Source: Colwellia psychrerythraea (GTDB lineage Bacteria; Pseudomonadota; Gammaproteobacteria; Enterobacterales; Alteromonadaceae). From it: 64,000 bases of DNA. The DNA is taken from assembly GCF_000764225.1 (NCBI RefSeq), contig NZ_JQED01000055.1:496001-560000 (forward strand), in the 5' to 3' direction. This document shows, piece by piece, positions 17,266 to 26,280 of the stretch. The position numbers and the translations under genes are program-made. The notes under the pieces are model-generated. The model saw only the letters and a program-made list of their open reading frames with translations, was not told the DNA's origin and made no database searches. The stretch's first letter is position 1. Each line of letters starts with the position of its first letter.

Positions 17266-20200
17266 GATGAAGCCTTTCTGTCTAGTGCCTTTGTTGATTT
17301 GCTGTTTACATTACTAGCATCATCGAAAACTAAGGAATAAACGATAGGAACAACCAGTAAGGTAAATACAGTTGACGAGATAATGCCAAATATAATTGCA
17401 ATGGCCAGTCCACTAAAAACAGGATCTAGGGTGATAATCAAATTACCTAATAGGGTCGTGCCTGCGGTCAGCAACACTGGCCTCATCCTTACAGCACCTG
17501 CTTGAATTAGCGCTTCTTGGATTGAGGCACCTTGTTGCTGAGCTTGGCTGATAAATTCAATTAGTATTAATGAATTTCTAACAACAATACCTGCGAGGGC
17601 AATCATGCCAATCATTGCCGTAGCAGTGAACAGGATGGGATCAGGGGAGCCTGCAATGTATCGTTCACCAAATTGATTTAACAAAAAGAAACCCGGCATA
17701 ATACCAATAACTGTTAATGGAATAGCTGACATGATAATGCCTGATAAAGCCGCAGAGCCTGTTTGGATACGTAGCACAATAAATATCGCTGTTAGGGCGA
17801 AAGCAAAGGCTAGGCCCATATCACGAAAGACTCTAATGGTGATACGCCATTCACCTTCACCGCTAAATGAAAGTTCAATATCATCGGGTAATTGCCAAGT
17901 ATTGCCACCTCCATTGGCTAAGAAGCTTCGATCTTGCCAATGACTCTGTTCGGTACTCCCCGCTTTCTCTAGACTGTTACCGGTTTGCTCTGATACTAAG
18001 TCACTATTTAGATCTGCTATCACTTCTGCTGGTGTTCTACCAGAAATGTCAGCAGTGACATAAACAACGGGTCTTAAATCTTTATGAAATATTGGTTTAT
18101 CACGTGTATATTCAACAAATTCACCTAGTTCACCTAAAGACACCAAAGGTTGGGGCGCCATATCAATACCTTGGGGTGTGCTGGTTTGCACTATGCCTGC
18201 TTGTCCTTTCAAAGAGAGACGTTGTAAATCATTTAATGATTGGCGTTGTTCAAGGGGAATTTTGATATTGATGGCCAAAGGAGATGCTTCATTATCAAGG
18301 TGTAAGTATCCTGCAACGTCTCCCTTTATTGCCACGTTAAGTGTTTGGTTAATACTTGCCGTTGAAATACCTGATAATGCTGCTTTAGTTTTATCACTAA
18401 CAAAGCGTAATCGTGTTTGCTCGCCGCCAGCAGTTGAGTCTACATCGACCACAAAGGGTTCTGCTTTTAGGCGTTGTTCAACTATGCCTGCAGCCTGTTG
18501 TAAGCTGTCATACTGGGTAAATTCATTGCCATATATTTCAGCGACCAGCGTACTTAACACTGGCGGTCCGGGCGGTACTTCTACCACGCGTATTTTAATA
18601 TCGTTGTTATCTGCCAACTCACTATTTAACGCTGCTAATTGCTTTCGCATTCTTAATACAATGGCATGGGATTGGTGTTCACGTAGGTTTTTGTCAAGCA
18701 GTAGTACCCTCAAATCTGCAAGATAAGGGGCGTGACGTTGATAGTATTGCCTAACCATACCATTAAAATCTATAGGGGAGGGCAGTCCGACATAACTGGC
18801 AATGGCAGTTACTTCAGGCAGTCTCTGTAATATTACCGAGACTCTTTTGGCAATAGCTGCTGTTTGCTCAAGGGTTGAGCTTTCAGGCATATCAATGATG
18901 ACTTGTACTTCATTTTTATTATCAAAAGGTAATAATTTAAGAGGAACCCAGCGCATTACGGGTAACAAAGCGGCAAGGATAAATAATACTAATACTAAGG
19001 CCAGAACTGTTTTACCTTTCGCACGACTATCTAATAGTGGGGTTAATAATTTACGATAAAAGTGTTGAAACCCATGCGATTTATCTAGCTTAGCGGAATC
19101 CGTTGAAGCACTTTTACCCTTAATGAATTTCCCAGCAAGCCATGGGGTAACTAAAAAAGCGACTAAAGTTGAACTGATCACACTGAGTGGAACATTAAAG
19201 GCCATTGGGGCCATATAAGGTCCCATCATGCCGGTAATAAATGCCAATGGAATAAACGCCAGTACAATTGTGACGGTAGACATTACTAATGGCACACGTA
19301 TTTCGCTGATAGCAGCGACAATGGCGTCATGTATATTTTTAGTTTTGGCCTTGCCTTTTAATTTTGCCAAGTAGCGTTCAATATTATCGACGCCAGTAAT
19401 AGGATCATCGACCAGTAAACCGAGTGATAAAATTAACGCGAATAAGGTTACGCGGTTAATTGTGTAGCCAAAAATCAAATCCAGAGATAAGGTGATGCCA
19501 TAACAAATAGGCACTGCTAAACCAACTACCACGGCAGATCGCCAACCTAAGAACACGCCAATAAAAACGACTACAGTAAAAACCGCAAATGCTAGACTGG
19601 TGGTTAAATCATTAACTTTTTCGTTAGCGGTAGCGCCATAATCACGCAGTATTTGTACTTCAACATTGCTAGGGAAAATAGTGGACTGTAATTGTGCTAT
19701 TTTCTTGTGCACTGCGGTGGCAACCGTAACTGCATTACTACCGCGTTGTTTAGCAATGCTGATGGTTACCATAGGATAGTCTGAAGCTTCACCATCTACT
19801 TGTTTGTTAGCATAATCTAACCAGGTGTAACTTGTTTGCTCAGCTGGTCCATCGAGCACATTGGCAATATCTTTTAACAAAATAATACTGCCATCGATAA
19901 CACTAATAGGAGTTTCTTTTAGTGCATTAATATCTCGGTAGGTATCGCCACTTTCAAGGATTATTGATTGATGTGACAGCGTAAAGTTACCGTGATTCTC
20001 TAGTACATTTGAAACCTTAATCGCATTAAAAATATCACTCACCGTTACTTGTCGTGCGGTCATTTTTTCTGGATCGATGTGTATTTGAATTTCTCGTGCC
20101 CGTCCACCAACAACGTTTACCTCACTGGTACTTTCGATTGCTTGCAAAAAAGTCGATACTTCTTCAGCTAAGCGTCTTAAGGCGAAATCATCAACCTGTG

Positions 20201-20666
20201 TACTATCGGTGCTATATAACGCCAACATTACAATCGCGACATCATCAACTTCAACAGGCTTAACCCGCCAATTACCGACAATAGCAGGGATCTTCTCCGT
20301 GTTGGCATGTAATTTATTATAGGTATTTAACAGGGCTTGTTCACGATTTTCACCAACAGTAAAGCGCAGTGTAACCACAGATTGGCCACTATTACTGACG
20401 GAGTAAATGTGTTCCACGCCTTTTACTTGTGCTAATAATTTTTCAAGTGGTGTGGTAACTAAACGTTCTACCTGTTTGGTATTAACACCGGGTGCATCAA
20501 CGATAACATCTATCATTGGTACAACAATTTGTGGCTCTTCTTCTCGCGGCGTAAAGTTAAGTGCCAGTAAACCTGCGAGAATTGATAATATCAATATAAA
20601 GAGGGGGATTTTGCTATTAAGTACTTTACTGAGTAATAGCGATGTAAATGTCGTTCTAATGGTCAT
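17262..20666 (-). CDS. RND efflux transporter, AcrB superfamily
   Basis: This 1134-residue inner-membrane proton-driven exporter has the usual layout: a first helix near 20-40, a large periplasmic loop to about 330, helices 2-6 at about 355-510, a second loop, and a helix bundle at 950-1110. The opening NFTPREEEPQIVVPMIDVIVDAPG marks the subfamily related to VexF/CzcA-like multisubstrate pumps. The proton-relay Asp pair is kept in LILSLGLLVDDPITGVDNIERYL, where Pro-Ile-Thr-Gly replaces the common Ala-Ile-Val-Val. It lies downstream of a persulfide-type ArsR repressor (180-base gap), suggesting the pump may be induced with the sulfur genes. Substrate unknown. Confidence 0.94.
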   Translation of the reverse strand: MTIRTTFTSLLLSKVLNSKIPLFILILSILAGLLALNFTPREEEPQIVVPMIDVIVDAPGVNTKQVERLVTTPLEKLLAQVKGVEHIYSVSNSGQSVVTLRFTVGENREQALLNTYNKLHANTEKIPAIVGNWRVKPVEVDDVAIVMLALYSTDSTQVDDFALRRLAEEVSTFLQAIESTSEVNVVGGRAREIQIHIDPEKMTARQVTVSDIFNAIKVSNVLENHGNFTLSHQSIILESGDTYRDINALKETPISVIDGSIILLKDIANVLDGPAEQTSYTWLDYANKQVDGEASDYPMVTISIAKQRGSNAVTVATAVHKKIAQLQSTIFPSNVEVQILRDYGATANEKVNDLTTSLAFAVFTVVVFIGVFLGWRSAVVVGLAVPICYGITLSLDLIFGYTINRVTLFALILSLGLLVDDPITGVDNIERYLAKLKGKAKTKNIHDAIVAAISEIRVPLVMSTVTIVLAFIPLAFITGMMGPYMAPMAFNVPLSVISSTLVAFLVTPWLAGKFIKGKSASTDSAKLDKSHGFQHFYRKLLTPLLDSRAKGKTVLALVLVLFILAALLPVMRWVPLKLLPFDNKNEVQVIIDMPESSTLEQTAAIAKRVSVILQRLPEVTAIASYVGLPSPIDFNGMVRQYYQRHAPYLADLRVLLLDKNLREHQSHAIVLRMRKQLAALNSELADNNDIKIRVVEVPPGPPVLSTLVAEIYGNEFTQYDSLQQAAGIVEQRLKAEPFVVDVDSTAGGEQTRLRFVSDKTKAALSGISTASINQTLNVAIKGDVAGYLHLDNEASPLAINIKIPLEQRQSLNDLQRLSLKGQAGIVQTSTPQGIDMAPQPLVSLGELGEFVEYTRDKPIFHKDLRPVVYVTADISGRTPAEVIADLNSDLVSEQTGNSLEKAGSTEQSHWQDRSFLANGGGNTWQLPDDIELSFSGEGEWRITIRVFRDMGLAFAFALTAIFIVLRIQTGSAALSGIIMSAIPLTVIGIMPGFFLLNQFGERYIAGSPDPILFTATAMIGMIALAGIVVRNSLILIEFISQAQQQGASIQEALIQAGAVRMRPVLLTAGTTLLGNLIITLDPVFSGLAIAIIFGIISSTVFTLLVVPIVYSLVFDDASNVNSKSTKALDRKASS

Positions 20667-20845
20667 TGTTAATTCACTGCTTAAACTTAAGCGTATTCCC
20701 TTAAAAAAGAGGCAACGAAGAACATGGTTTGCTCATTCGTCCTTGCAGGAGCAACTTTTCCTGAATTACCACTCTGTGTAACCAATGTCTTGCCGCTAAG
20801 CCTTTAAAATATTGCTACGCGAATACTTTACTATACGGGTTGGTA

Positions 20846-21163
20846 TTATTCATCGCTACAAAACTTCGCATGTAAAACGCGTAATAACTCTTCTATTTTA
20901 GGATTTGCAATTCGATAAAATATCGTCTGGGATTCCCGTCTGGTCGTAACTATATTACTTTCCCTTAATTTGGCCAGATGTTGTGAAAGTGCTGACTGTG
21001 AAAGGTCAATACGTTGGTTTAAATCACCGACAGTCAGTTCATTGTCACTCAAACAACATAAAATCATTAACCTATAGGGGTTTGATAATTGCTTTAAAAT
21101 TCCGGCAACTTCTGTCGCATTTTCTAATAGTTTTTCTTGTTCAGTAATCATAAGTTTATCCAT
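20846..21163 (-). CDS. ArsR-family repressor of the BigR/YgaV/SqrR persulfide-sensing type
   Basis: This 105-residue winged-helix repressor has its recognition region at LSQSALSQHLAKLRESNIVTTRRESQTIFYRI. Two Cys positions match the dithiol of BigR/YgaV/SqrR: LMILCCLSDNE (Cys36-Cys37, helix 2) and HAKFCSDE (Cys102, last helix). In those proteins a persulfide or polysulfide links the two cysteines and releases DNA. The metal-binding motif of classic ArsR is absent. Two near-identical palindromes lie in the divergent promoter. The neighbours, a DUF2892 protein and a rhodanese, correspond to the two parts of E. coli YgaP, the partner of YgaV. Function by homology is strong. Confidence 0.9.
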   Translation of the reverse strand: MDKLMITEQEKLLENATEVAGILKQLSNPYRLMILCCLSDNELTVGDLNQRIDLSQSALSQHLAKLRESNIVTTRRESQTIFYRIANPKIEELLRVLHAKFCSDE

Positions 21164-21200
21164 TGGAGCCTATGCATTTTACTTTATACTTGTTTTCTAA

Positions 21201-21241
21201 ATTAGTAAAGGCTAATATAGTTAATATTAGTAAATACTAAT
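21201..21241. promoter_or_regulatory. Paired ArsR-type operators in the divergent promoter
   Basis: Two 16-bp dyads start 25 bp apart: ATTAGTAAAGGCTAAT (21201-21216) and ATTAGTAAATACTAAT (21226-21241). The second is a perfect palindrome; the first keeps the outer ATTAG/CTAAT arms. They lie between the divergent arsR (start 21163) and DUF2892 (start 21260) genes, where a repressor could control both directions. Confidence 0.8.
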
Positions 21242-21259
21242 GTAACTTTAAAGGAAGGA

Positions 21260-21457
21260 ATGATGACAATCAATGAGGCTCTTAGGTTAATTGCTGGCAC
21301 TATGATTTTACTCTCACTATTTTTAGCGCTTAATTATTCTCAACATTGGCTATGGTTAACCGCCTTTATCGCTGTTAACTTAATGCAATCATCGTTCACT
21401 AAATGGTGTTTAATGATGACTATTTTAAAAAAGTTAGGCTTAAAAAGTCGGTCTTGA
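21260..21457 (+). CDS. DUF2892 (YgaP-like) small membrane protein
   Basis: This 65-residue protein has two hydrophobic helices (LIAGTMILLSLFLAL and HWLWLTAFIAVNLMQSSF) and the pattern N-E-x-x-R...W/L-GF of DUF2892 inner-membrane proteins. In E. coli this module is the C-terminal membrane part of YgaP, fused to rhodanese; here the rhodanese is a separate gene 92 bases downstream. The ribosome site aaggaagg precedes two ATGs (21260 and 21263); either could be used. It is the first gene of the set facing away from the persulfide repressor. Confidence 0.78.
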   Translation: MMTINEALRLIAGTMILLSLFLALNYSQHWLWLTAFIAVNLMQSSFTKWCLMMTILKKLGLKSRS

Positions 21458-21549
21458 TAGTAAAATGTCATTAGTACTGCATTAGACAATTGCATTTAGG
21501 CTAATTACCACACGGATTAATTTGTGTACTTATCTATAGAGGAATAAAG

Positions 21550-21897
21550 ATGTTAAAAACGATACCTGAAGTCATTGCAAAAGCGAGAGAGTCTTTAACC
21601 ATCATGACAGTTGAAGAGGCCATGTTGTTAGCCAAAGAAAAAAATGGTGTGGTTATTGATGTACGTGAGCCCAGTGAGTATGCTGAAAAATCAGCGGAGG
21701 GTACGATTAATATACCTCGGGGATTGCTTGAAATGAAAATGTTACAAAGATACCCCAATGAAGAACAAGCCATTTTTTTACACTGCGCGACTGGCGCACG
21801 AGCTATTTTTTCAGCAGAGCAATTGAAACGTGTAGGGTATCTAAATGTTACCGTAATCACCTCAAGTTTAGACGACATTTGCAATGCTTGGTGTTAG
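21550..21897 (+). CDS. Rhodanese-domain sulfurtransferase
   Basis: This 115-residue single-domain rhodanese carries the conserved VVIDVREPSEYAEKSAEGTINIPRG and the catalytic loop HCATGARA with Cys79 as the sulfur-accepting residue. The six-residue loop is of the thiosulfate/persulfide sulfurtransferase type. A hydrophilic N-terminal extension of about 30 residues precedes the fold. Together with the DUF2892 protein upstream it recreates a split YgaP, which handles protein persulfides. Expression is probably controlled by the adjacent ArsR repressor. Confidence 0.9.
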   Translation: MLKTIPEVIAKARESLTIMTVEEAMLLAKEKNGVVIDVREPSEYAEKSAEGTINIPRGLLEMKMLQRYPNEEQAIFLHCATGARAIFSAEQLKRVGYLNVTVITSSLDDICNAWC

Positions 21898-21979
21898 TTG
21901 GCTAGGAGCGTTTCAAGCTAGTATTACGCAATTTAATCGAAATTCTTTTTTTATTAACTTTAGTAAAGTGGAGTAGTAA

Positions 21980-22639
21980 ATGGCCAACCCTGTTGTAATA
22001 GATTATTACAGTGATGTGTTATGTGTTTGGGCGTGGATAGCGCAGCGACGTAATGAAGAGCTTAATGACAAATTATTGGGCAAAATAGAGTGGAGATATC
22101 ATTACCTAGATATATTCGGTGATGCGTGTAATAAAATACCTAATCAGTGGCAAGATAAAAGTGGATTTACGGGGTTTTCCAACCATATTCAAAAGGCTGC
22201 TATCCCTTATCCTGATGCGCCTGTTAATACGGAGTTGTGGAAAAGTGTTCGTCCTCATTCGTCGGCTAATCCACACCTTGTTTTAAAAGCTGTGGCATTA
22301 ACATTGGGGGCAAATGTTAGTATAGATCTTGCGCTTTTATTTCGTCAGGCGTTTTTCATTGACGGCAAAGATATTAGTCATTTAAATGTACTATTAGGGA
22401 TCATTGAAAAAGCGGGTTATAAAGCAGACGGGGTAAAACAATCGATAGATGATGGCAGGGCAATGGCAGCTTTGATGGCTGATTATCAACAAGCCAAATT
22501 ACTATCTTTAAAGGGGAGTCCTACCTACATTATTGATAATGGCAGACAGGTACTTTATGGTAATGTCGGTTATCGGGTATTGTTAGCAAATATTGAAGAG
22601 CGATTAAAAACCCCTGTTAATGAAGCAAGTTGGTGTTAA
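21980..22639 (+). CDS. DsbA-family (FrnE/HCCA isomerase-like) thioredoxin-fold protein
   Basis: This 219-residue cytoplasmic protein (no signal peptide) has the DSBA fold: an N-terminal beta-strand, DYYSDVLCVWAW with a single active-site Cys15 (C-V-W-A instead of C-P-x-C), a helical insertion, and the cis-Pro loop LKGSPTYIIDNGRQVLYGNVGYRVL. With only one cysteine at the active site it cannot act as a classic dithiol oxidase. A glutathione-dependent isomerase or a persulfide/glutathione-linked role would fit. It follows the rhodanese by 82 bases and is probably in the same transcription unit. Substrate unknown. Confidence 0.82.
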   Translation: MANPVVIDYYSDVLCVWAWIAQRRNEELNDKLLGKIEWRYHYLDIFGDACNKIPNQWQDKSGFTGFSNHIQKAAIPYPDAPVNTELWKSVRPHSSANPHLVLKAVALTLGANVSIDLALLFRQAFFIDGKDISHLNVLLGIIEKAGYKADGVKQSIDDGRAMAALMADYQQAKLLSLKGSPTYIIDNGRQVLYGNVGYRVLLANIEERLKTPVNEASWC

Positions 22640-22854
22640 AGACTACTGATTAATAGCACAATTTACATATGTTTATAAAGGCAAATTGATAAGCATATGT
22701 AGCGATAAAGCAGTGTGAATTATCATTAAAATCTTATACTTTAAGTAAATTTGGAATGGATCAAATAAAGGTAAATTGTTAAAAACAGTAATGTAAATTA
22801 ATTTTTAATATGTTTAAATGAATAAATACATTATATGACTAGCCAGATGCAAAA

Positions 22855-23976
22855 ATGATATTTAATTCAAAGAGTAAAAGAGAAATAAAGTCGCTTAAAG
22901 ATGAGATAGAATCATTAAAAAAACAGAATCAATCCCTAGAGAATGAACTCAAACAAGCTAATGATGCAAATTATGAGCTTACTGAAGATATGTCTGGAAC
23001 AGCAGCTAGATATCGAAATCAAGAAGAGCTGAATAAACTCTGGTTACAGTCTTCAACTTTGGTCGATCAAATTAGAGAGAGTCTTGCCACTACGTCTACA
23101 GAACTCATTGACTATAGAGATCAATTCCAATCATCTCAACAATTGTTTGACCAGATTATGGCTATGCTTACAACAACCATAAAGTCGACAACAGAGATAA
23201 GTAAAGATACCCATAATGCGTCAAATTCGGTCGACCAATTAAAGACAGTTACAGGTGGAATAAACGACTTTGTTAATATAATCAAAGGAATTTCAGACCA
23301 AACAAATTTACTTGCATTGAATGCAGCAATAGAAGCCGCTAGAGCGGGCGAACAAGGTCGTGGTTTTGCTGTTGTTGCAGATGAAGTAAGAACCTTAGCA
23401 CAACGATCAGCTGAAGCATCTAATGAGATTTCTAACCTCATTGAGCAAGTTAATCAACAAATGGGTGATGTTATTCAGGGCATTCAAGAGGTAGGTGATA
23501 AGAGTGGCGAAATCAAAACAAGCACTTCATCTATAGAAGAAATTGCAAATAAAATAGTGCAACTATCTCAGCATATGTATACCGTCATTACTAATTCTAC
23601 GTCGGACTCGTTTATTCAAACAGTAAAAATGGATCATGTGGTGTGGAAGCTTGACGTTTATAAAGTAATGTTAGGCATGTCAGATAAATCCCCCGATGAC
23701 TTTGCAGACCATAGTATGTGTAGGTTGGGGAAATGGTATTATGAAGGTGAAGGGGCAAAAAAATACTCTTCTCGACAGTCTTTTACTAAAATTGAACAAC
23801 CGCACGCTCAAGTGCATTTGAGGGGCATTGAAGCGTTAAAAGCGTTCAAATCAGGTGATACAGAATTAGCGGTTGAAAAATTAACCTTAATGGAGTCGGC
23901 AAGTTTTGAGGTAATAAAACTATTGTCTACGCTATCTCGTGAAATTGAACAGAAAATAGTGTTAACAGCGCATTAA
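22855..23976 (+). CDS. Cytosolic methyl-accepting chemotaxis protein with C-terminal CZB zinc-binding domain
   Basis: This 373-residue soluble chemoreceptor lacks membrane helices. Residues 3-45 form a charged coiled coil; the signalling hairpin tip is seen at ISDQTNLLALNAAIEAARAGEQGRGFAVVADEVRTLAQRSAEAS (about 142-185). From about 255 there is a CZB domain: MDHVVWK (His261), HSMCRLGKWYYEGEG (Cys289) and PHAQVHLRG (His317, His321), the 3His/1Cys zinc site. In Helicobacter TlpD and related proteins this site senses hypochlorous acid or zinc. No PAS or other sensor is present, so CZB is the likely input. The ribosome site is weak. Confidence 0.94.
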   Translation: MIFNSKSKREIKSLKDEIESLKKQNQSLENELKQANDANYELTEDMSGTAARYRNQEELNKLWLQSSTLVDQIRESLATTSTELIDYRDQFQSSQQLFDQIMAMLTTTIKSTTEISKDTHNASNSVDQLKTVTGGINDFVNIIKGISDQTNLLALNAAIEAARAGEQGRGFAVVADEVRTLAQRSAEASNEISNLIEQVNQQMGDVIQGIQEVGDKSGEIKTSTSSIEEIANKIVQLSQHMYTVITNSTSDSFIQTVKMDHVVWKLDVYKVMLGMSDKSPDDFADHSMCRLGKWYYEGEGAKKYSSRQSFTKIEQPHAQVHLRGIEALKAFKSGDTELAVEKLTLMESASFEVIKLLSTLSREIEQKIVLTAH

Positions 23977-24152
23977 GCACCGTTTTTGCATTTCACTCGG
24001 TTAATGATCGAGAAGAGAATTGAAAAGATAAAAATCACGACGTTTAAATAATGTATATGGCTCTTACTCACTAGGATTAAAAGCCATTTTTTGCATAAGA
24101 GACTTGAGAATATAAACTGTTAATACCCTCAATATTAGTGAACAAGTTTATT

Positions 24153-25415
24153 TTACAACCAGCTTGGCATAATATCTTGCTTGATAATTTCTTCATAGCT
24201 AGGACGTTTTTTTACCACAGCAAAGTCGCTACCCTTTACCATCACTTCTGGTGCTAACATACGTGTATTATAACTAGACGACATCACTGAACCATAAGCA
24301 CCACTGCTCATGATCGCAATTAGATCACCTGCATCCGACTCATGGACTTGCCTAGCTTTAGCAAAAGTATCGCCTGTCTCACATACAGGGCCCACCACAT
24401 CATAGGTCTTTAATGCGTTGTCATCCTTATTGACGGCAATAATTTGATGATATGCTTCATACATACTCGGTCTGATCAAATCATTCATTCCCGCATCAAG
24501 AATTAAAAATTGCCGTTCTTCACCTGTTTTTACAAAAACAACACTTGAGACTAAAATGCCTGCATTGCCTAATAACGAACGGCCTGGCTCAATAATAATT
24601 TTGCAATTTAGATGACCAAGTTGCGCCTTTACTAAATCAGCGTAGGTTTGTTTGCTCGGAATAACTTCATCAATATAGGTAATACCTAAACCCCCGCCAA
24701 CATCAACAACACTAATTTCATGTCCATCCGCTCGTAGCTCAACAACAAGTTCTGCAATTCGTTGATATGCTTCTTCAAAAGGAGCCAAGCTGGTTAACTG
24801 TGAGCCAATATGTACATCAACACCTTGGACCTTGATGCCTGGTAATGATGCTGCTCGGTTATAGGCTATTCGAGCTTTTGAAATAGGGACGCCAAACTTG
24901 TTCTCGGCTTTCCCTGTGGAAATTTTTGCATGGGTTTGCGCACAGACATCAGGATTAATTCGAAAAGCAACTGCAGCCGTTTTGTTAAGGGAAGTGGCGA
25001 CTTTTGATATTAATTCTAGTTCAGGCTCTGACTCAACGTTAAACTGGAAAATTCCTAGTGATAATGCGTAGTGAATCTCTTCTTCGGTTTTTGCAACACC
25101 AGAATAGACAATTTTATCTGCAGGAATGCCTGCGGTGATTGCACGGCGAATTTCACCCATTGACACCACGTCTGCACCTGAGCCTAATTTAGCTAAGGTG
25201 GCAAGAACGGCTTGGTTGCTATTGGCTTTCACGGCATAACAAACTAGGGCATCTTGGTTAGCAAAAGCGTTTTGATATGCTTGAAAACTTGTTTCAATGG
25301 CTGTGCTTGAATAGCAATAAAAAGGGGTTTGTACATGCTGAGCAATATCGCTAATAGCAATATCTTCAACAAACATTTTGTTATTTTTGTGCGGGAAATA
25401 GCTAACTGGAGTCAT
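24153..25415 (-). CDS. lysA: Diaminopimelate decarboxylase
   Basis: This PLP enzyme decarboxylates meso-diaminopimelate to L-lysine, the last step of lysine synthesis. The 420-residue alanine-racemase-fold protein has the PLP lysine in CYAVKANSN (Lys63), the Gly-rich phosphate loop VDVGGGLGITY, EPGRSLLGNAG, and the C-terminal VVGPVCETGDTFAKAR with the catalytic Cys. It stands alone; the usual dapF neighbour is not present. No lysine riboswitch is recognisable upstream. Confidence 0.96.
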   Translation of the reverse strand: MTPVSYFPHKNNKMFVEDIAISDIAQHVQTPFYCYSSTAIETSFQAYQNAFANQDALVCYAVKANSNQAVLATLAKLGSGADVVSMGEIRRAITAGIPADKIVYSGVAKTEEEIHYALSLGIFQFNVESEPELELISKVATSLNKTAAVAFRINPDVCAQTHAKISTGKAENKFGVPISKARIAYNRAASLPGIKVQGVDVHIGSQLTSLAPFEEAYQRIAELVVELRADGHEISVVDVGGGLGITYIDEVIPSKQTYADLVKAQLGHLNCKIIIEPGRSLLGNAGILVSSVVFVKTGEERQFLILDAGMNDLIRPSMYEAYHQIIAVNKDDNALKTYDVVGPVCETGDTFAKARQVHESDAGDLIAIMSSGAYGSVMSSSYNTRMLAPEVMVKGSDFAVVKKRPSYEEIIKQDIMPSWL

Positions 25416-25712
25416 AGAATAATCATTGAGTATTGAGCAAACAGAATGTAACTAAATCTATGCTAACTTGTCGTACTATTCAAGGGCTAAGTGTAATATC
25501 GACAAGGTAAAATGTTATAGCTCATAACTTGAATCATTTGCGGAAGCTTTTCGTCAATATTATTCAAGACTTCTACTGTGAATTATGATTAGGTCCACTT
25601 TGGATGAAGCATAAATAACCTACAACCCAGTTAAAATCGGCTGAAGGTTATTGCCATGAATGATATCAAATTAAATCAAAGATACACTTAACTTAACTTA
25701 ACTTAACTTAAC
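25416..25712. other. Non-coding spacer ending in a pentanucleotide repeat
   Basis: No gene seen. At its right end (25686-25720) are seven tandem copies of ACTTA, running into the stop codon of the FMN reductase gene. On the coding strand each unit supplies TAAGT, so copy-number changes keep a TAA stop. Confidence 0.6.
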
Positions 25713-26237
25713 TTAACTTAGCTGGGCAAGGGCTGATTTTAATTCATCTAAAATAACCGGGTTGCTGATTTCTTGCTTTTCACTATCGAAATTATCGAAG
25801 AAACTAGGGATCGAGACACTAGCTTTTACATCACCAGCAAAATAAGGTGCAGAGCCTGTTGCGGCAGTTAATACTGTTTGAGCGCCCCCTGGGCCGGGTG
25901 ATGTTGCCAATAATATCATAGGCTTGTTCTGAAATAATTTCTGATCTATGCGAGAAGTCCAATCAAATAAGTTTTTATAAGCTGCAGTATATGAGCCATT
26001 ATGTTCTGCAAAAGAAATGATAATGGCGTCTGCTTGGCCTAGTTTAGCAAAAAATGATTTTGCTGCTGCTGGTTGACCTAATAACGCTTCTTTATCTTGA
26101 CTAAATAATGGCATTTCGTATTCATTTATATCTATTATTTCAACAGTCGCATTGGGTACTAATGAAGCGGCGTATGTCGCTAATTGCTTGTTAATCGATT
26201 TTGAACTGCTGCTGGCTGCAAAGGCTAATAATTTCAT
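25713..26237 (-). CDS. NADPH-dependent FMN reductase family protein
   Basis: This 174-residue flavodoxin-like protein begins directly with the Rossmann strand and FMN-phosphate loop MKLLAFAASSSSKSINKQL. The family motif appears as PLFSQDKEAL and FAEHNGSYTAAYKNLFDW, with MILLATSPGPGGAQTVL later. Family members reduce FMN, quinones, azo dyes or chromate using NAD(P)H; the substrate cannot be told from sequence. A LysR regulator is encoded on the other side of a 415-base gap, transcribed divergently, and is a plausible controller. Confidence 0.9.
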   Translation of the reverse strand: MKLLAFAASSSSKSINKQLATYAASLVPNATVEIIDINEYEMPLFSQDKEALLGQPAAAKSFFAKLGQADAIIISFAEHNGSYTAAYKNLFDWTSRIDQKLFQNKPMILLATSPGPGGAQTVLTAATGSAPYFAGDVKASVSIPSFFDNFDSEKQEISNPVILDELKSALAQLS

Positions 26238-26280
26238 AATAATGCTTCCTATTGTATTTACAAATTAGATGATTTACTGG

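Noticed and set aside
18178..18726. 182-codon ORF on the plus strand opposite the RND gene
   Set aside because: It is an antisense shadow of the pump gene: the pump reading frame is continuous and has clear family motifs, while this ORF has no recognisable domain or ribosome site.
25416..25500. Lysine riboswitch upstream of lysA
   Set aside because: The spacer is short, AT-rich and lacks the conserved multi-helix core; I see nothing beyond a promoter-sized region.
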